A stretch of 64,000 nucleotides of DNA, from the NCBI GenBank assembly GCA_948474755.1, contig CAOLHI010000968.1, forward strand, positions 310,001 to 374,000, in the 5' to 3' direction. Origin of the DNA: Ctenosaura bakeri. Lineage: Eukaryota > Chordata > Lepidosauria > Squamata > Iguanidae. Shown here one piece after another: positions 1-12,590 of the stretch; position 1 is the first letter of the stretch, and every line of letters starts with the position of its first letter. Below the pieces are notes generated by a model, which made no database searches, was not told the origin of the DNA, and was given only the letters and a program-made list of their open reading frames with translations. The translations under genes and the position numbers were made by a program.

Positions 1-68
1 GAAATGAAACAGACTCAAAGCAAATATGAAGCAGACAACAAGTCCCAGCAATATGTATAAATCAAGAC

Positions 69-1857
69 TAGGGATGGGCCAACTGAATCCTCGAATCCTG
101 GGCAAGGATTCGAGATTCAGGAATCTGAATCCTGGCGCCAAGACAGCGAATCAAATCTTTCAAATCCACCAACCAAGTTTGTTTTTTACTTTTTAAAATT
201 GGCACCTCTGATTGGCCAGTGGGCCCCTGGGTGGGCAAAAATCATGGCATAAAGCCATGTGCGCATGCTGGAGGCTGCCTGTGCTTGCTGGCTCATGCCA
301 CCTGTGTCTGCTGGGGCTGCCTGCCTGTGTCCGCTCGTGCTGCCTGTGCCTGTGGCTGACTCCCTCTGCAAGGTAATATAATTATTCTACAGTTCTCCCC
401 AGCAGCTATGGCGTGGCCGAGATGGCTGGTGTCCCTCAGGAGCAGCCATGACTGGCCATCGCCCACAGAGAGGAAGGCTGGCAGCTCTCTCTATCACATG
501 GCTGGACCTGCTCTGCCCCCGTGTGCTTTCCTGAGATCTCTGGCAGCCCTCCAAGGTGGCAATCACAGAGCGGATTAGCTCCGTCCCTGCAATTGCTGCC
601 CGGAAGGGATGCCACCGATCTCAGCAAAGTGTCCAAGGCCAGAGTGACCTGGGCCAGGTGATTGCTGCCCATTCAACCTTGCTCACTTTACTCAGATCAT
701 GGGCGTCCCTTCCAGGTGGCGATCACAACAACAGAGTTATCCCACCCCACAATCGCCCACCGAGGGGGATCCATGATCTGAGGAAAACAGCAAGGCTGGA
801 ATGGTTGGGGAAAGCCTGGCTGAGGTCACTCCAGCCCTGTCCACTTTGCTCAAATCACGGGTGTTCCTTCTGAGCGATAATCACAGGGTAGGTAGACTCT
901 TTCCCACAATCGCTGCCTGAAAGGGAGGCTGGCAATCTGAGCAAAGTGCACGAGGCCTGAGGTGCCACACCTGCTTTGCTCGGATTGTGGGTGTCCCTTC
1001 TTGGCAGTGGTCGCGGGGTTGGTTAGACTCTTTCCCATGATCACCGCCTGGAAGGGAGGCTGGCGATCTGTGGAAAGCAGGTGAGGACTGAGCTGCCTTG
1101 CCCGCTTTGCTCAAATCACAGCTGTCCCTTCTGGGCAGTGGTTGCCAGGCTGGTTAGACCCTTTCCCATGACCAGCACCTGGAAGGGAGGCTGGCAATCT
1201 GAGGAAATCAAGCAAGGACTGAGCTGCTTTGCCTGCTTTGCTTGGATCATGACCGTCCCTTCCAGGCAACGGTCACAGGGTTGGTTAGGCACTTTCCTGA
1301 GATCACCATCTGGAAGGGAGGCCAGTGATCTGAGCAAAGTAGTTGAGGTCTGAGCTGCCTCGCCCACTTTGCTCAGATCACAGGTGTCCCTTCTTGGCGG
1401 CAGTCTTGGGGTTGGTTAGGTGCTTTCCCGAGATCACCGCCTGGAAGGAAGGCTGGCTATCTGAGCAGGGCTGCCTATATCCACTGGGGCTGCCTGCCTA
1501 TGTCTGCTCCTGCTGCCTGTCCCCATGGCTGCCTCCTTCTGCAAGGTAATAATCTCTATTCTTTTAACTTAAGAGTTATGTACTTCATGTAGTAGATGAA
1601 CATGTCAATTGCATTTGTATCTTCTTAATAAAAAGTATGATTATGTTTTCCTGAACTGAAAATGATTGTTTAATTTGTTTTTAATTAAACAAAGATGTCA
1701 AATTCTGCTTCAAAAACACTTTTCAGTAGAAGTGCTGTCTTTCCCTTGCTTTTTAAACCTTTTTTTTTTTAAAGGATTCAAAATATTTGAGATTCATGGA
1801 TTCCCAGAACCTTCCAGGGATTCATAGTTGGAAAATTCTGGATTCATCCCATCCCTA
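69..1857. mobile_element. Non-autonomous hAT-like DNA transposon, 1.79 kb
   Basis: The ends are inverted: TAGGGATGGG at 69 and its complement CCATCCCTA ending at 1857. Outer sequence on both sides also carries GAATCC-type words in inverted order. It is flanked by an 8-bp target duplication with one mismatch (atcaagac 61-68, atcatgac 1858-1865). Eight-bp duplications and a (C/T)AGGGATG terminus are typical of the hAT superfamily. There is no transposase frame: all open frames here are short and run through a tandem array. Two related blocks (about 252-378 and 1470-1550, both ending CTGCAAGGTAATA) flank the array like a large direct duplication. Confidence 0.75.
535..1480. repeat. 131-bp minisatellite inside the hAT-like element
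   Basis: The word TGTCCCTT or a near copy recurs at 862, 992, 1123, 1254 and 1385, giving spacings of 130, 131, 131 and 131 bp. Earlier units (about 545 and 704) have a longer spacing near 158 bp. Each unit also carries GGAAGGGAGGCTGGC, a GATCTGAGCAAAG-like stretch and GTTGGTTAG. Units are diverged but in register. The open frames on both strands here are periodic translations of the repeat, not genes. Confidence 0.9.
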
Positions 1858-2164
1858 ATCATGACAGTCAATACAACCCTAAGTCAGTGGCATGACAGGA
1901 GAAACAGGCAGAGACACAGCAGGAGAAATGGTCAGTTAATCACTGACAAGTTCTGGAGGAGAATGGCTCAGCTTTTATAGGTTCAGAGATCAGTGCAGCT
2001 GGCACTTGATTAACTGCTGTTTGTTATAAATTTGCTGATACCTGCACAGGTGCTTCCTTTGGTGCCTATGCTGGGTGAAGGTGGATATCAGTAAGTTATC
2101 TTCTATGTCAGAAGGAGCAGGGCTCTCTGCTGAGGTTGGCACTGCCCCCTGTTCTCTCTCTGGA

Positions 2165-2725
2165 TGTCAAGGTCAGAGACCCAGGCGGCAAGCCAGCCCA
2201 GAGAAGGGAGTGGGAGAACTAGCAGAGTCCTGCCAGGAGGAGTCAAGGAAGCACTTACTCAATGGGGGTCCTTCTACCTAAGCCAGAGCGACAAGCAGAA
2301 ACCGTAGTCAGAGTTCCAAAAGCCAGGGGTCAGGAGCCAAGAAATCAATCCAAGGTATCAGGAGCCGGGTGCTGGAAGCAAGGAACAGGCAAGGGAAGGA
2401 CTTGTAAGAGGTTTGCCACAAGCAAACAAAGGCTTCCAGACTGGCAGTTATATCGCTCAGGCACAGGTGTGGCCAGTCACCGCTTCTTGAACTTAATCAA
2501 GAAAGGCTCCCTTTGCTCATCTCTCTTGAGTCTCCACCTTGTTTGTGGGCTGATTGGCACAGGCTCTAAGGCATCTTCAGAATCAGATCCCTGTTGCCCT
2601 AAAGGAGCAGGAAGAGGAATGTCTGAGCTTGCTTGATCCATGGCAGCAGGGGTAGCTCTTGAGCTGCAGGGCCCAACAGCTGGTGCTCGTCATCAGCAGC
2701 TCTGACAGGGGTTTCAGCTATCACA
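2165..2725 (-). repeat. Solo LTR, reverse strand (copy A)
   Basis: On the reverse strand it starts TGTGATAGCTG at 2725 and ends ACCTTGACA at 2165, the TG...CA form of an LTR. It is flanked by near-identical 5-bp sequences (ctgga 2160-2164, ctggg 2726-2730; 4 of 5 match). A TATA-like GCGATATAA lies mid-element. It matches the forward copy at 60415-61005 over nearly its full length with scattered differences, which sets the boundaries independently. No internal retroviral or retrotransposon coding remains. Whether the parent was an endogenous retrovirus or another LTR element cannot be told from the LTR alone. Confidence 0.75.
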
Positions 2726-2823
2726 CTGGGGTGGGTGGTACTGTCTCCTCCTGTTCAGCAGGTTCTGCTGTTTCAGTCTCTGAGTCAGAGTCTATGTCTA
2801 GGTCTTGGAAGCAGGGCATGACA

Positions 2824-4008
2824 GGTGGTGTGAAAAGATCTTGAAAGCCCAACATCAGGCCTTAGCAATCGTTATGGATATAGCATCTCCGTATTTCTCA
2901 TACCAGGGGAAATGAGTCCTTGTCAGTCCCATTAACTATAAACTGTCCTTTGGTTTCTCTCAGTCTTCCTCTGAAGCATCTACTGGCAGCTTGGAAAATG
3001 ACTACTGAAACTAAATTGGCTAAGAACATACTCATCTTGACATGGTAGCCTTTCTTTTGATGCATGCGTGTGCGCACGTGTGCGTGTATTAAAAAATGCA
3101 TCCAACTGCTGAGCCTGCTGATTGAAAATACTTTAAGCTTTAACAATCAAAGCTGAGTGTATTGGGATACCTATTCTGTTCTACGTGAAGAGTGATATCC
3201 TTCTATTCCACTGTAGCTATGGTAATAGCAATTATGCTAGGAAAGTGTCTTGTTACAGAAACGTTCCCAATTATGCCCAAACAGATAACATTGTCCTGGA
3301 AACATCATAAAGGAATGTTTCATTTTTTGACAACAAATTAACCTGTCATAATGCCTAATGCATTATCACAAATCTCACTGCTGGGAGAGCTGACTTGCCT
3401 TCAAGAGTTCACCACAGGGTGCTCCTCTGCAGACTAAGGACAAATGCAGAGTTTTCCCTGCCTCTAAACAAGCTAGCAAACAGCCTCCTTCTACAGCCCA
3501 CAATCCATCATACACTAAACTGATAAAATAAATAGTCTCTAAATGGTTTGTTGCCCTTGGCAACCACTTGTACTGCCTACAGTAGAGCTGAGCAGCTCTG
3601 AATATCCGAACTTTATATTTTAACCCTTTAGTATTAAGATACAATATGGATATAATAAGGTGAGAATTGCTATTCAGACCTAAGTAACCATCTACTTTGA
3701 ATTTTAATACACATATTAATACGTGGATCAACATGACCAAGGAGAAGAGATATATTTCATATTCTGGGGTTTTTTTAATGAATATAGCAGAAATTAAAAG
3801 ACGTTTATTTTGCCTTCAAAAAGTCGTCCTTAGGCTGGATGAGGGGGGAATCTATTACACAGTGCACACATCCCCACTTCATGAGAAGATTGGCTCCTCT
3901 TAAGGTCTCCAGACAGCCAAGAACAGAAGCCTTGTACTAGGATTTGGATCTCTTGCCAAAAAAAAAAAAAAGAGGGGGGAAAAGGGAAAAAAGGACACAT
4001 TCTTCCCC
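2824..4008. other. Non-genic stretch
   Basis: No gene or recognisable repeat is seen. It holds a short alternating TG/CG run with an ACGT core near 3064-3092 and an A-rich run at about 3959-3973. Short open frames lack coding character. Confidence 0.6.
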
Positions 4009-4566
4009 TCAACGTAAGACTATAAGAAGGGTCATGTTGAATCCAAAATCCTATTTAGTTCAATGTTCCTGTTACATGATGGCTAGTCCATTGCCAATGG
4101 GAAGCCCAGCGGCAAGATGTGTGTGCAGCTGCATCTCCATCTCACACTCCCCAGCAACTGCCATACAAAGCACAAACTGCACTCTCTGGTCTAGAGGTGA
4201 TATACAGCTGTTCTGATTAATAGCCATTAGTGGCCTGTCTTCCATTAATTTAACCAGTCCCCTTTTAAAGCCATTCAAGTTGGCAGCCATAACTTCATCT
4301 TGTGGCAATGAATTCCACAATATATGTGCTTTGTGAAGAAGTGTTTCTTTTTATCTGATTCGATATTCTGCCACTTAACTTTTGAAGAAAACCGTAGGTA
4401 TTGTGGGTACTATCTATTTTCCCACACCATATATGATTTTGTATCACTCTGTCATGTCTCCCCTATCCTTGCTGTAATGTTTCTGAGTTCCCTTTTAGCT
4501 ATATTGGGGGTAGCCAGGTGCATAGTTATTGAAACAGTGTCCTTGTTACTTTCCTCTCTTTCTGAA
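4009..4566 (-). mobile_element. LINE 3' end (CR1/L2-like), reverse strand
   Basis: The reverse strand encodes the last part of a LINE ORF2. A run reading W-N-S-L-P-Q-D-E-V followed by an N-G-F-K-R-G-L motif lies around 4250-4320, the common C-terminal tail of CR1/L2/L3 reverse transcriptase proteins. Upstream (to about 4560) are decayed residues of the K-Y-F-F-T type. Downstream (4010-4250) is the 3' untranslated region, ending in CTTCTTATAG. The frame is broken upstream, so this is a 5'-truncated, inactive copy. Exact family assignment would need a repeat library. Confidence 0.75.
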
Positions 4567-4756
4567 ACACCCTGAATAGAAGATCGGTTCTATAAATAAA
4601 AGATCTCTCTTTTTAAATCTTGTGGCCCCAACTCTATTCACCCTCTCCATGACACTTAACAGAAACTGCCAGGATCCTGAGCAGTCAGTTTCATCTCTGC
4701 CCCTTCCACTCTTAACATTCTGTTTCTCACTCTGAATTGATCTCTGCTATAGGCTT

Positions 4757-4935
4757 AACTGAGGCAGTATGCTGTAGTGAGTTGAGTGTTGGACAAGGAC
4801 ATGGAGAGACCAGAGTTCAGATCTCTACTTAGCCAGGGAAACCCCCTGAATGACCATGGGCAAATCACACTCTCTTAGACTTGAAGGAAGGCACTGATAA
4901 CCTTCCTCTGAATAAACCTTGCCAAAAGAACCCTA
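4757..4935 (+). mobile_element. tRNA-derived SINE, 3' truncated
   Basis: It begins GAGGCAGTATGCTGTAGTGAG, the diverged head of the tRNA-derived SINE seen five more times in this window. It continues through GAGTTCAGATCTC (B-box-like), GGGCAAATCACACTCTC and CTTGCCAAAAGAACCC. The usual tail (ACTTGAAGGCACACAACAAC-like) is missing, so this copy is truncated or badly diverged at its 3' end. Confidence 0.75.
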
Positions 4936-7900
4936 ATCAACACAAATCAGACTCAGATTGAAGGCCTGAGCACCAGCATAAGCTTAATTGACAGACTCTG
5001 CCTGCCTGACTTCTTGTTTCTTTATTCTGTGGTAGAAAACTTGTAGGGCTCTAGATGTTGTTGACTACAGTTCTCATATTCCCTGGCCATCTTAGCTAGT
5101 GGTGAGCAGTGATGAAAACTGAAATTCAGTAACAGCTAAAGAGACAGGTTGCCGAACCCTGCTTCAGACTCTCCCTCCTCTTTTCTCTATAGAAATAGCA
5201 TCTTTTCTCTATAGAAAAAAAAACTGCCACCAGCAGTCACTACCTCTTAAAATCTCACAAGTTGCTCTTGGGAAATTCAGGTCTGTTGTTTATTTTTATT
5301 CTTGTGTTTATTTTTATTCTTCTAATTCACAAACATATAATGCTTCTGGATATCAAACAAATTCCCATCATATGTAGAAATCCCTACCATGGTCCAGCAG
5401 CTCTGGTTTCTTTCTGACACCTGAGATCACTTTTAGAAGGACCATGTGGCTGCCACTACAAGCTCATGTAGTGTATTGAAGAGCTTAGAATTAATTTGTT
5501 AAAAAAATGAATTTATATCCATAATTGGTTATGATTAAAAATAATAATGTCATTGATTAAAATATTGATTTTAATTATTATAAAGTCATCAGATTTAAAA
5601 GTGTAACAATTAATAGTTCACAAAATTTTGATTCATTACTTTGGGGGGTTAATTGTGAGCTGACCATTTGGGGCTATTTTTAGTCATTGTCATTGATTTT
5701 AAAAACTGTAAAGTAGTGTGACACGAATACACAACCAACAATTAGTGTAGTGTTAGACGTTTAACTCCTTCTAAGAACCCATGATTCCCTGTCCTAGGGA
5801 ACATATAAACAAAAATGCAGCTATGGTTTTTACTCCCTTCCATGCCAATTACTCAGTAGAAAGGCTGCCTCACCCTATGCAGGGATGAGAAGCAGCATTG
5901 TTAGAAGTGGATCCAACTAGTATGAATAAAGTATACAAGGAATACACTAGTATAAAAGATTCTTGGTGACAGTTATAAGCATATCTCTTGCCTACACACA
6001 TATAATGCCATTCACTCCGCCTCCACCCCAAGCTGTCAGATTTCCCTTCTCTTTCCTTTTGCAATTAGCTGGCTCAGGAACTGAACACAGCAAAACTGAT
6101 CTGTGCTGTCACTCTCCTGGGGAACCTTTCCACCCAAAGTGCATCCAGTCTAAAAGGAACCTTACTTTATATGAACAGATACTTTTCAGCAGGATTTGAG
6201 GTTAAACTTTAGAAAGAAAGGTTTTCCATTTCAGTCCAGTTTCAGCTGGAGAGACCCTTGAGGAAGACTGTGGTGTGCACCAAAAAAAATGTTCTTGCTC
6301 TTTTTTCAGTACATAATTTATCTTCACAGAATGTTTTCTAGAGATTTACAGCCTGTCATCACACCTGTTGCTTCCCAGTGCTTGAAGAAGGCACTGACTA
6401 GCCACATTGATTTGTAAATTAATTTGCCTTTCCATACAGAAGTACAGCTGTGCTGTATTAGGTTTGTAACTTAAAGAGTAATAATCTCTTTCTTTTTGCA
6501 ATAATTATAACTTTCTATTATTTTTATAGTTGTGGGGTGCAGGTTTAGGTGTTGGGTCACATTGTGTCTTGTGCTAGCATCTTCTGCTCTCTGAGGCAGA
6601 TTGAGAAAATTTGGACTAACTGAGATGTGTAGAAGTCCTCCCAATAGCATTATGTTCTTGTCAGGGTCATTTAATGGTACCAAGTAAAATAAGGGACAGG
6701 GCTCCTGTGCCTTTAATGGTTCTATAGAACCAGTACAAGTGTAGGAACTGTGTTGGGACAGTGCAGGTACATACTATTTTGATCCCCTCTTCCTGCACAC
6801 TTTAAGGGTAAATACAGTTTGTTCTGACTCACTTTTATTCTCCAGCTTCAGAAACTTTTATCCACTGTCTTAGACAACTGTGATGAAATGAATACTTATT
6901 GGTTTTTTCTGATATCCGTGCTATAAAATCTTCATTTGGTTCAGAGTAGGCAGTGGAATATCTCTGTCTCAAAGAAAACTAACTTTTCTGTATTTCTCTA
7001 GAGTTGTTTTTTAAACAATAAAGTTACCATTCTAAGCCAATTTTAAGTATGCTGCAGCTCGAGGGACAAACTAAATGTAATATGAGGGACCTGCAATCAG
7101 GCTCTCCCATTTCTTAAAAATTGTTAATAATATCCAAACCAGTGTTTTATCATGCACAGTGGAGGAAGTTTACCCCTTCTCCCTCTGCTACTTCCCAGAT
7201 TTAATTTTTCTCCTCCTATACCTCATGTTTGCGCCATGGTGAAGAACATGCAGAGCAGATACAGTGTTATACTTATATATTAACTCCCTTTGAGATAAAT
7301 AACTTCAACAAGGAAGGTCCATTTTGAGTAGGAAAATTGTATAGGAAAATGAGTTAAATCTCTCTTCCACCAGGACACCTGGATCACTCCTGTTCATATG
7401 CATACTGATACCTATGTGATTTCATCCTCTGCCTCAACATCAGCCTTAACAGAGCATATTTCCAGTATAGCATTACTTTTCTCTATCTGCTCATTTTGAA
7501 CTTTCTGGTTTGTTTGGCTTAGTTTGCCCTATGCCCAGTTTGATGGACAAGGTACAATTAGGACTAGTGTGTTTCCCTTGTCCTTCTTACAGGGACTGTA
7601 TGCAGGAATTTTTTCTTTCCATTTAAGACTCAGAGGTGCCTAACAGTAACACAGGAATACCTGTATGTGACATCTGTTTGGAGTAGGAACCAGGATTGGG
7701 GCCAGAGATGCTCCAGGCCTCCCTAAACAATTTATCTGATACCAAGACTGGTATAAACCACAACATAAAACACTTTATGATTATTGACGAATCCAGCAAG
7801 AGCTTCATAGCAGAGAAAGGCTATATGCCCTTTCACTGATAGGAAGCCAGAATCCTCTTGCGGTACCAGGGCAACACTTAAGTACCAGACGGAAAAGAAA

Positions 7901-8700
7901 AAGGCAATATATTTAGGCTGCATATGCAGTCTCGCTAGAATGAGATCAAAAAGAAGCAGTAAGCAGAAGTCTTAAGAAAAACAAAGGTCTAACAAAGGAA
8001 TCTTTCATGCACAAGCATAGTCTACATCTCTCTTCACTTCCAGAAGCATGGTAGACAGAAAATTCTACAAAGCTAATGCAAAATACTCCTATGTATCTCT
8101 CTAAGTTAGGTGGCATATTCTCACAGTACTTTGCTCATTTGCATGTCCATTTAGAATGCTGTGACAAAGACTAACAATGAGTCACAACTCCAACATGTAC
8201 CAAATAACCCCTTCTGTGGCACAGTACAGCTGTATCTCAGCAGTCTGTGATGCTGGGTGGAATTCTAGAAACTTTCCCCTTAACAGTGTGCCTTTCCTAA
8301 TGTCTCTGGGATGTGCATTTTCCGCTGAGACCCCTTGGCCTCTGTGGCTATCTTATTCTACTGTATGTTTGTCACAGCCTATTTCTATTCCTTTCTCATT
8401 TCAGGTAGCAAAAACAATTTCACACTCATCCCCTAGGGATGACTGAACTTTAATAAGAAGTTACCAGGCTAATATCAGTTTTCTCTCTATTTTTAGTTTT
8501 AAAAGACTGCTCTGCCACCTTTGTGAGGTTAAATGTCAACACTTTGATTTTGTTCTGGTTCAAAAGAAGCCCATTGGTTTTATAGCAATCTACCTTACCC
8601 CCAAATGGTCCTTAGCATCTACAAAATCTAAATAGCTCCTTTTACTACCACTCATTCTTTCATGATTTGAAACCCCACCCTTTACTTGTCCAGTAAACTG
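4936..8700. other. 3.8 kb without recognisable gene
   Basis: No gene was recognised. A 17-bp direct repeat (TGTTTATTTTTATTCTT at 5287-5303 and 5305-5321) and an AT-rich stretch (5490-5660) are visible. A degenerate piece resembling the common 'actacaactcccat' dispersed repeat lies near 5055-5095. The rest looks like single-copy, non-coding DNA. Confidence 0.55.
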
Positions 8701-9092
8701 CTGTTTGGGGGCTGTTTTATGTCTCTTCCGGAGTAAAAAAAAAAAAAAAGCTTTTTCTTTTCTTTTCTTTTTTTGTAAAACATTTTCCTCCCAAATGCCC
8801 TATGGGATAGTGATGGCTTCTTTGCTGCATTTGTGCCCCTTGGACCAATTTAGGCCCAGAAGAGGCCTTTCTGTTCTCTTTTGCTCATTTTTCATTGTCA
8901 AGAAAAGACCTCTGCTGGACTTAAAATGAACCAGGGAGCCTGAAACCATGGCAAAAATGCCTCCATGCCCCCAGAGGACATTTGAGGGAAAAATTGATTT
9001 TTTTAGGGAAAAACTGATTGATTTCCAAGGTCTAGGGGACGGCGGGGTGGTGGTAATGCAGTCCCCTAGCCTTTCACAGTAGTCCACCTCTG
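8701..9092. mobile_element. hAT-like MITE, CAGAGGTGG family (copy 1)
   Basis: It shares ordered words with the 605-bp copy at 23521-24125: an A-rich then T/C-rich block, CCCAAATGCCCTATGGG, CTTGGACC(A/T)AATTTAGG-like text, GACCTCTGCTGGACTTAAAATG and AAAAATGCCTCCATG. The right end reads GTCCACCTCTG, the complement of the family terminus CAGAGGTGG. A weak 8-bp duplication is possible (gtaaactg 8693-8700, ctctactg 9093-9100; 5 of 8). The left terminus is poorly preserved. Confidence 0.65.
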
Positions 9093-9100
9093 CTCTACTG

Positions 9101-12100
9101 AGAAAATCAACCGCTACAACAAGCTTCTCATCTTGTGGAAGTGTATTTTCAGTTCAAGAGGATATCTTCTAAGGGATCATTTCTTTCTTCCTTGGAGTGA
9201 CACCCTTTTTCCACCAAACCCTCCTTTCTCCATGACAGCAAAGGAGCTGCATTCACATCCCCAAGCAGTTCACAAATATTTGTGTCACTCTCAGGTTCTT
9301 CAGGTCAGTGACCTTGGATTCAAGTGAGCAAACTCATTCTCTGTGTACCATCATGCCAAGCACATACCCACAACATCTGTCTTGCAGGCACATAGCCGTA
9401 TGTGTGTTATTCAGAGTATACTGCTACATCTGTTAATGTCTGAAAAATTTAGCATGGAAAATGGGGAAGACATCAGTCGTTTGACCTGTTGCTAAACTGG
9501 CATTGTGTTTAAGTTGCAAGTGTTCTTCTGTTTAGCTTGATGCTTTGCCACTGAGACTTCAGCTGTTGTATCACTGGGTTTTCCTCGTCATGTGTATAAA
9601 GCTTGTCTCACTGAAAAAAACTGTCCTATTTTTATAGCTGTTTTGCTTTTCCCAGCTGCTGCTGCACCCATGAGATTCAAAGACATTGATTAAAAAGCAA
9701 GGGTTGTATGACTCAAATGTTGAAGAAATCTAGGTCTGTTGGCTCCTATCCCAGTGATATCAGGGGAGTGGGCAAGGGATGGAAGTAGTGAGTGAAGGAG
9801 AGGATGCAGTTAGAATTCCTTTAGGAATACTGGGTGCTGCAACATTATGAGCCTGGTCATTGTACATTCTTGAGACTTTTGAAAATTGACCTAAAAAGCA
9901 GAACTCTTAAATCTGACCTGAGGTCTGTAACAAAGCATTAGCAGACTTAAAGACCTAAAAAAGAGTCTACATAGAACCCAAACGATACCTGCACTGTCTG
10001 TGTTAAAAAGCACATTTTCCTGCTATCTGGATTTGTACCATGCCCCCTGTCAGTATAGAATTCTATCTTACCTTTCTAGCCACTTCCCAAGAATGTGGAG
10101 TGTGGTTAAGGATTTCTGAAACCACTTGGTCTTAGAGCAGGGGTGCAAGAACAGCTAGTTTCTGCAGGATTTTCTCTCCTTAGATTTAGCTTCTGAATTG
10201 AACATTTCTGAAGAATGGTCCTCCTGAGATTTAGTTGTCTTTGCTATGTCCCTGTTTTGGCTTCAGCTGCTAGCTAAAAATTACACTTATGTTCTCCTTA
10301 CACAGGGGCTTCATTTGCACACGTGGTTAATTAATTTTTATCTTGATGCTTTGTCCCTGGGTTCTTCCTCACCATCCTATTTTTCATCAGTTAAGGCAGG
10401 ATGCTTAATTCACTTCCCAGATGCTTTTCCTAGTTTAAAAAGTTCCTCCTTCTAGGAAACTTCTGATATTGTTTATCCACCCATCCTCAATCCTGTAATT
10501 TATTCTCATTAATTCTAGTTTATATCTCATTCTTCAGTAGTCTTAAATAATGTATGTTTACTCCTTTCAAGCTTTGCAAGTGTTTGGAAGGTTCTCTCCC
10601 CTTGGCAGTAACATTGATAAACTATGCTTTCATTCAGCTCTTTGATCTTACTTTTCTTTCTTGCCTCTAGGTTTCTTGTTCTAGGCCTTATATAAATTAC
10701 CGAGAAGTACAGTATTTTTCTAATGTAAAAGAGGAATTGAAGTATCCCTTAAAGTTTCATACTGAACGAATTGTGGTTCTTTACTAAACTGGTTGTCCAT
10801 TTAGGGAATCTCTATAGCTTGAAAACTTGCACATGTACTTCTTTTAATGAATATAGGTATGCCTCAGTTAATGATGTAGGTGTGTTCCTGGATATACTTC
10901 TTTAACAGAAAACTTGGTACCAAAGCAGAAATAAGATGAAAACAATAGGGATAAACCACACATACACAGAAAGAGAAAGAGGGAGGGGGGAGAGCAGTTT
11001 AACATGTTTCAGCAAACTTTTTGTCCAAACCTAATACTATGCACATGTAAAATGGAATAACCAGGTCTGGCAAGTAAACAGAAAACATTTTGAAACTTCT
11101 AGAAACCATGGGAAAGCTTCTTCCAAAATTTATCCCAGGCTGATTTCTTTTTTCTTTCACAAGTATCCACTTTTCTTATGATTTCTGTTTTAGCAGCCAG
11201 ACTTAATAGAACTATGTTCTTTAACATGCTGGGGGTAGTGGGCAAGGCAGGCTTATCTGCTTTCACCTTTTCTCTCTGTTTTGATGTGCGTGCTGTTTAT
11301 CTTACATGTTATAAGGCAGGCACACATAGCTACAGTAGAGTTGGCTACAAGAGAATCTCATTCTTTCCCACCTCAAGATTTTGTTGCATTGTTTGCTGAA
11401 AACACACTCCTGCTGCCTGACATCAAAAGTCTGTAGTTCTTCAGCCCTCATTCAACATCTTCTCAGTGCTGATGCTGGTAACAAATTTTCACCAGACACT
11501 GGAAGAAGCAGAAAATGGGGACTGGCAGATTGTAAGCCTGAGGGCAGGGAACTGTTTTGTTGTTCTTTTACTTGTAAAGTACCATCTACAGTGATGATGG
11601 TATATAACGATGATGATGATGATGGGAAAAGACTGTAAATGGGGCTTCCTTATCAGAGTTTCAGTTAACAGATATGCCTGTACTGCAAACACAATTACAA
11701 TTTAAGGCCAAGGCTTTTTAAACAACAACAATAACAACACAAATTATCTACTAAACATATCCAGTGTCCCAAAGCTCCACTGAGGTGCCAGTGCAGCACT
11801 TGAATATGGAACTCTTCTGCTTATGCTGCTCAGCAGTCTTGCAACCTTGGATGCAAACCTTAAAGCCCTTGATGAAACATACAAAATGCAAATACATAAT
11901 AGGACTGTACCTTGTCACCCATCCTAAATACGTAACTGAAAATGCTGTTAACTTATTCAAGGTGAAAATGGCCTAATCTGTACCCCTGATACCTGCAGCT
12001 GCTCTCATCTCCAGCAGTCCCTCTCTTTCTGAACTAGTAAGAACAGCCTCTTCTTTAGAGTTTCCCACCCACTGGGCTAGAGCATTTCCTAGGGCCTATG

Positions 12101-12590
12101 CATAGGCAGTAGCTGATCTCAACAATTTATACTAGGTGGCCTGTAGAATCACTCAAATTACTAATTAAAAGAGTATTGGATGAAAGGAGCAATTATGAGC
12201 TCTTTAGGTAAGAGGCTAAAGAACTGCTGAATTCAGTGGACATTCATCTCCACAGGAAGCCCTGTGACTGTGGTTTTCCTGGCAGCAGTGAAACCATACT
12301 AGAACTGACACAGGCTCTGTAGTATCTTACAGTTCCTCCTTCTCCAGATAAGTCCCCAGAACAGGCTGTCAAATGTACAAGCCCTTGAGATGACAGAACA
12401 GATGCATTGCTCCAGTGGCATTGGATCCACCAGCTGTCACTGCCTAGGAACCAGGCCCCTTTGAAAACAGAAATTTGCTTCTGAGTAAACAGACGTAGCT
12501 TCTGCTGCCAGGTTGCAACCTAATGCATTTTTCCATAGGTCACACTAAAGTCACTGGGAATTATATCTGAATAAATATAGGCAGAATTTA
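9101..12590. other. 3.5 kb without recognisable gene
   Basis: Non-coding by inspection. It holds a purine run with AGAGAAAGAGGGAGG (about 10970-10993), a short GAT repeat (11608-11624) and a stretch at about 10850-10925 (GGTATGCCTCAGTTAATGA onward) that may be an old dispersed repeat. The frames at 11178-11399 and 11381-11638 look random. Confidence 0.5.

Larger units (their letters stand above)
1..2823 (-). repeat. Old LTR fragment, reverse strand, interrupted twice
   Basis: Three pieces (1-68, 1858-2164, 2726-2823) appear to be one old long terminal repeat read on the reverse strand once two later insertions are removed. Its 5' end reads TGTCATGCCC from 2823 downwards. A TATA-like box (CTATAAAAG) lies at about 1973-1981 on the reverse strand. 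The remaining piece runs off the left edge of the window, so the terminal CA is not seen. The interrupting elements are the hAT-like element at 69-1857 and the younger LTR at 2165-2725. What I see is the TG start, the TATA box and the two flanking target duplications; that it is an LTR is inference from those. No gag/pol/env coding is present. Confidence 0.5.

Noticed and set aside
535..1480. CRISPR-like regular repeat spacing
   Set aside because: Units are 131 bp, diverged along their whole length and contiguous, with no short repeat/unique spacer pattern; the genome is eukaryotic.
556..1549. Open frames on both strands across the first 1.5 kb
   Set aside because: They follow the 131-bp tandem unit of a hAT-like element, overlap each other and show no domain.
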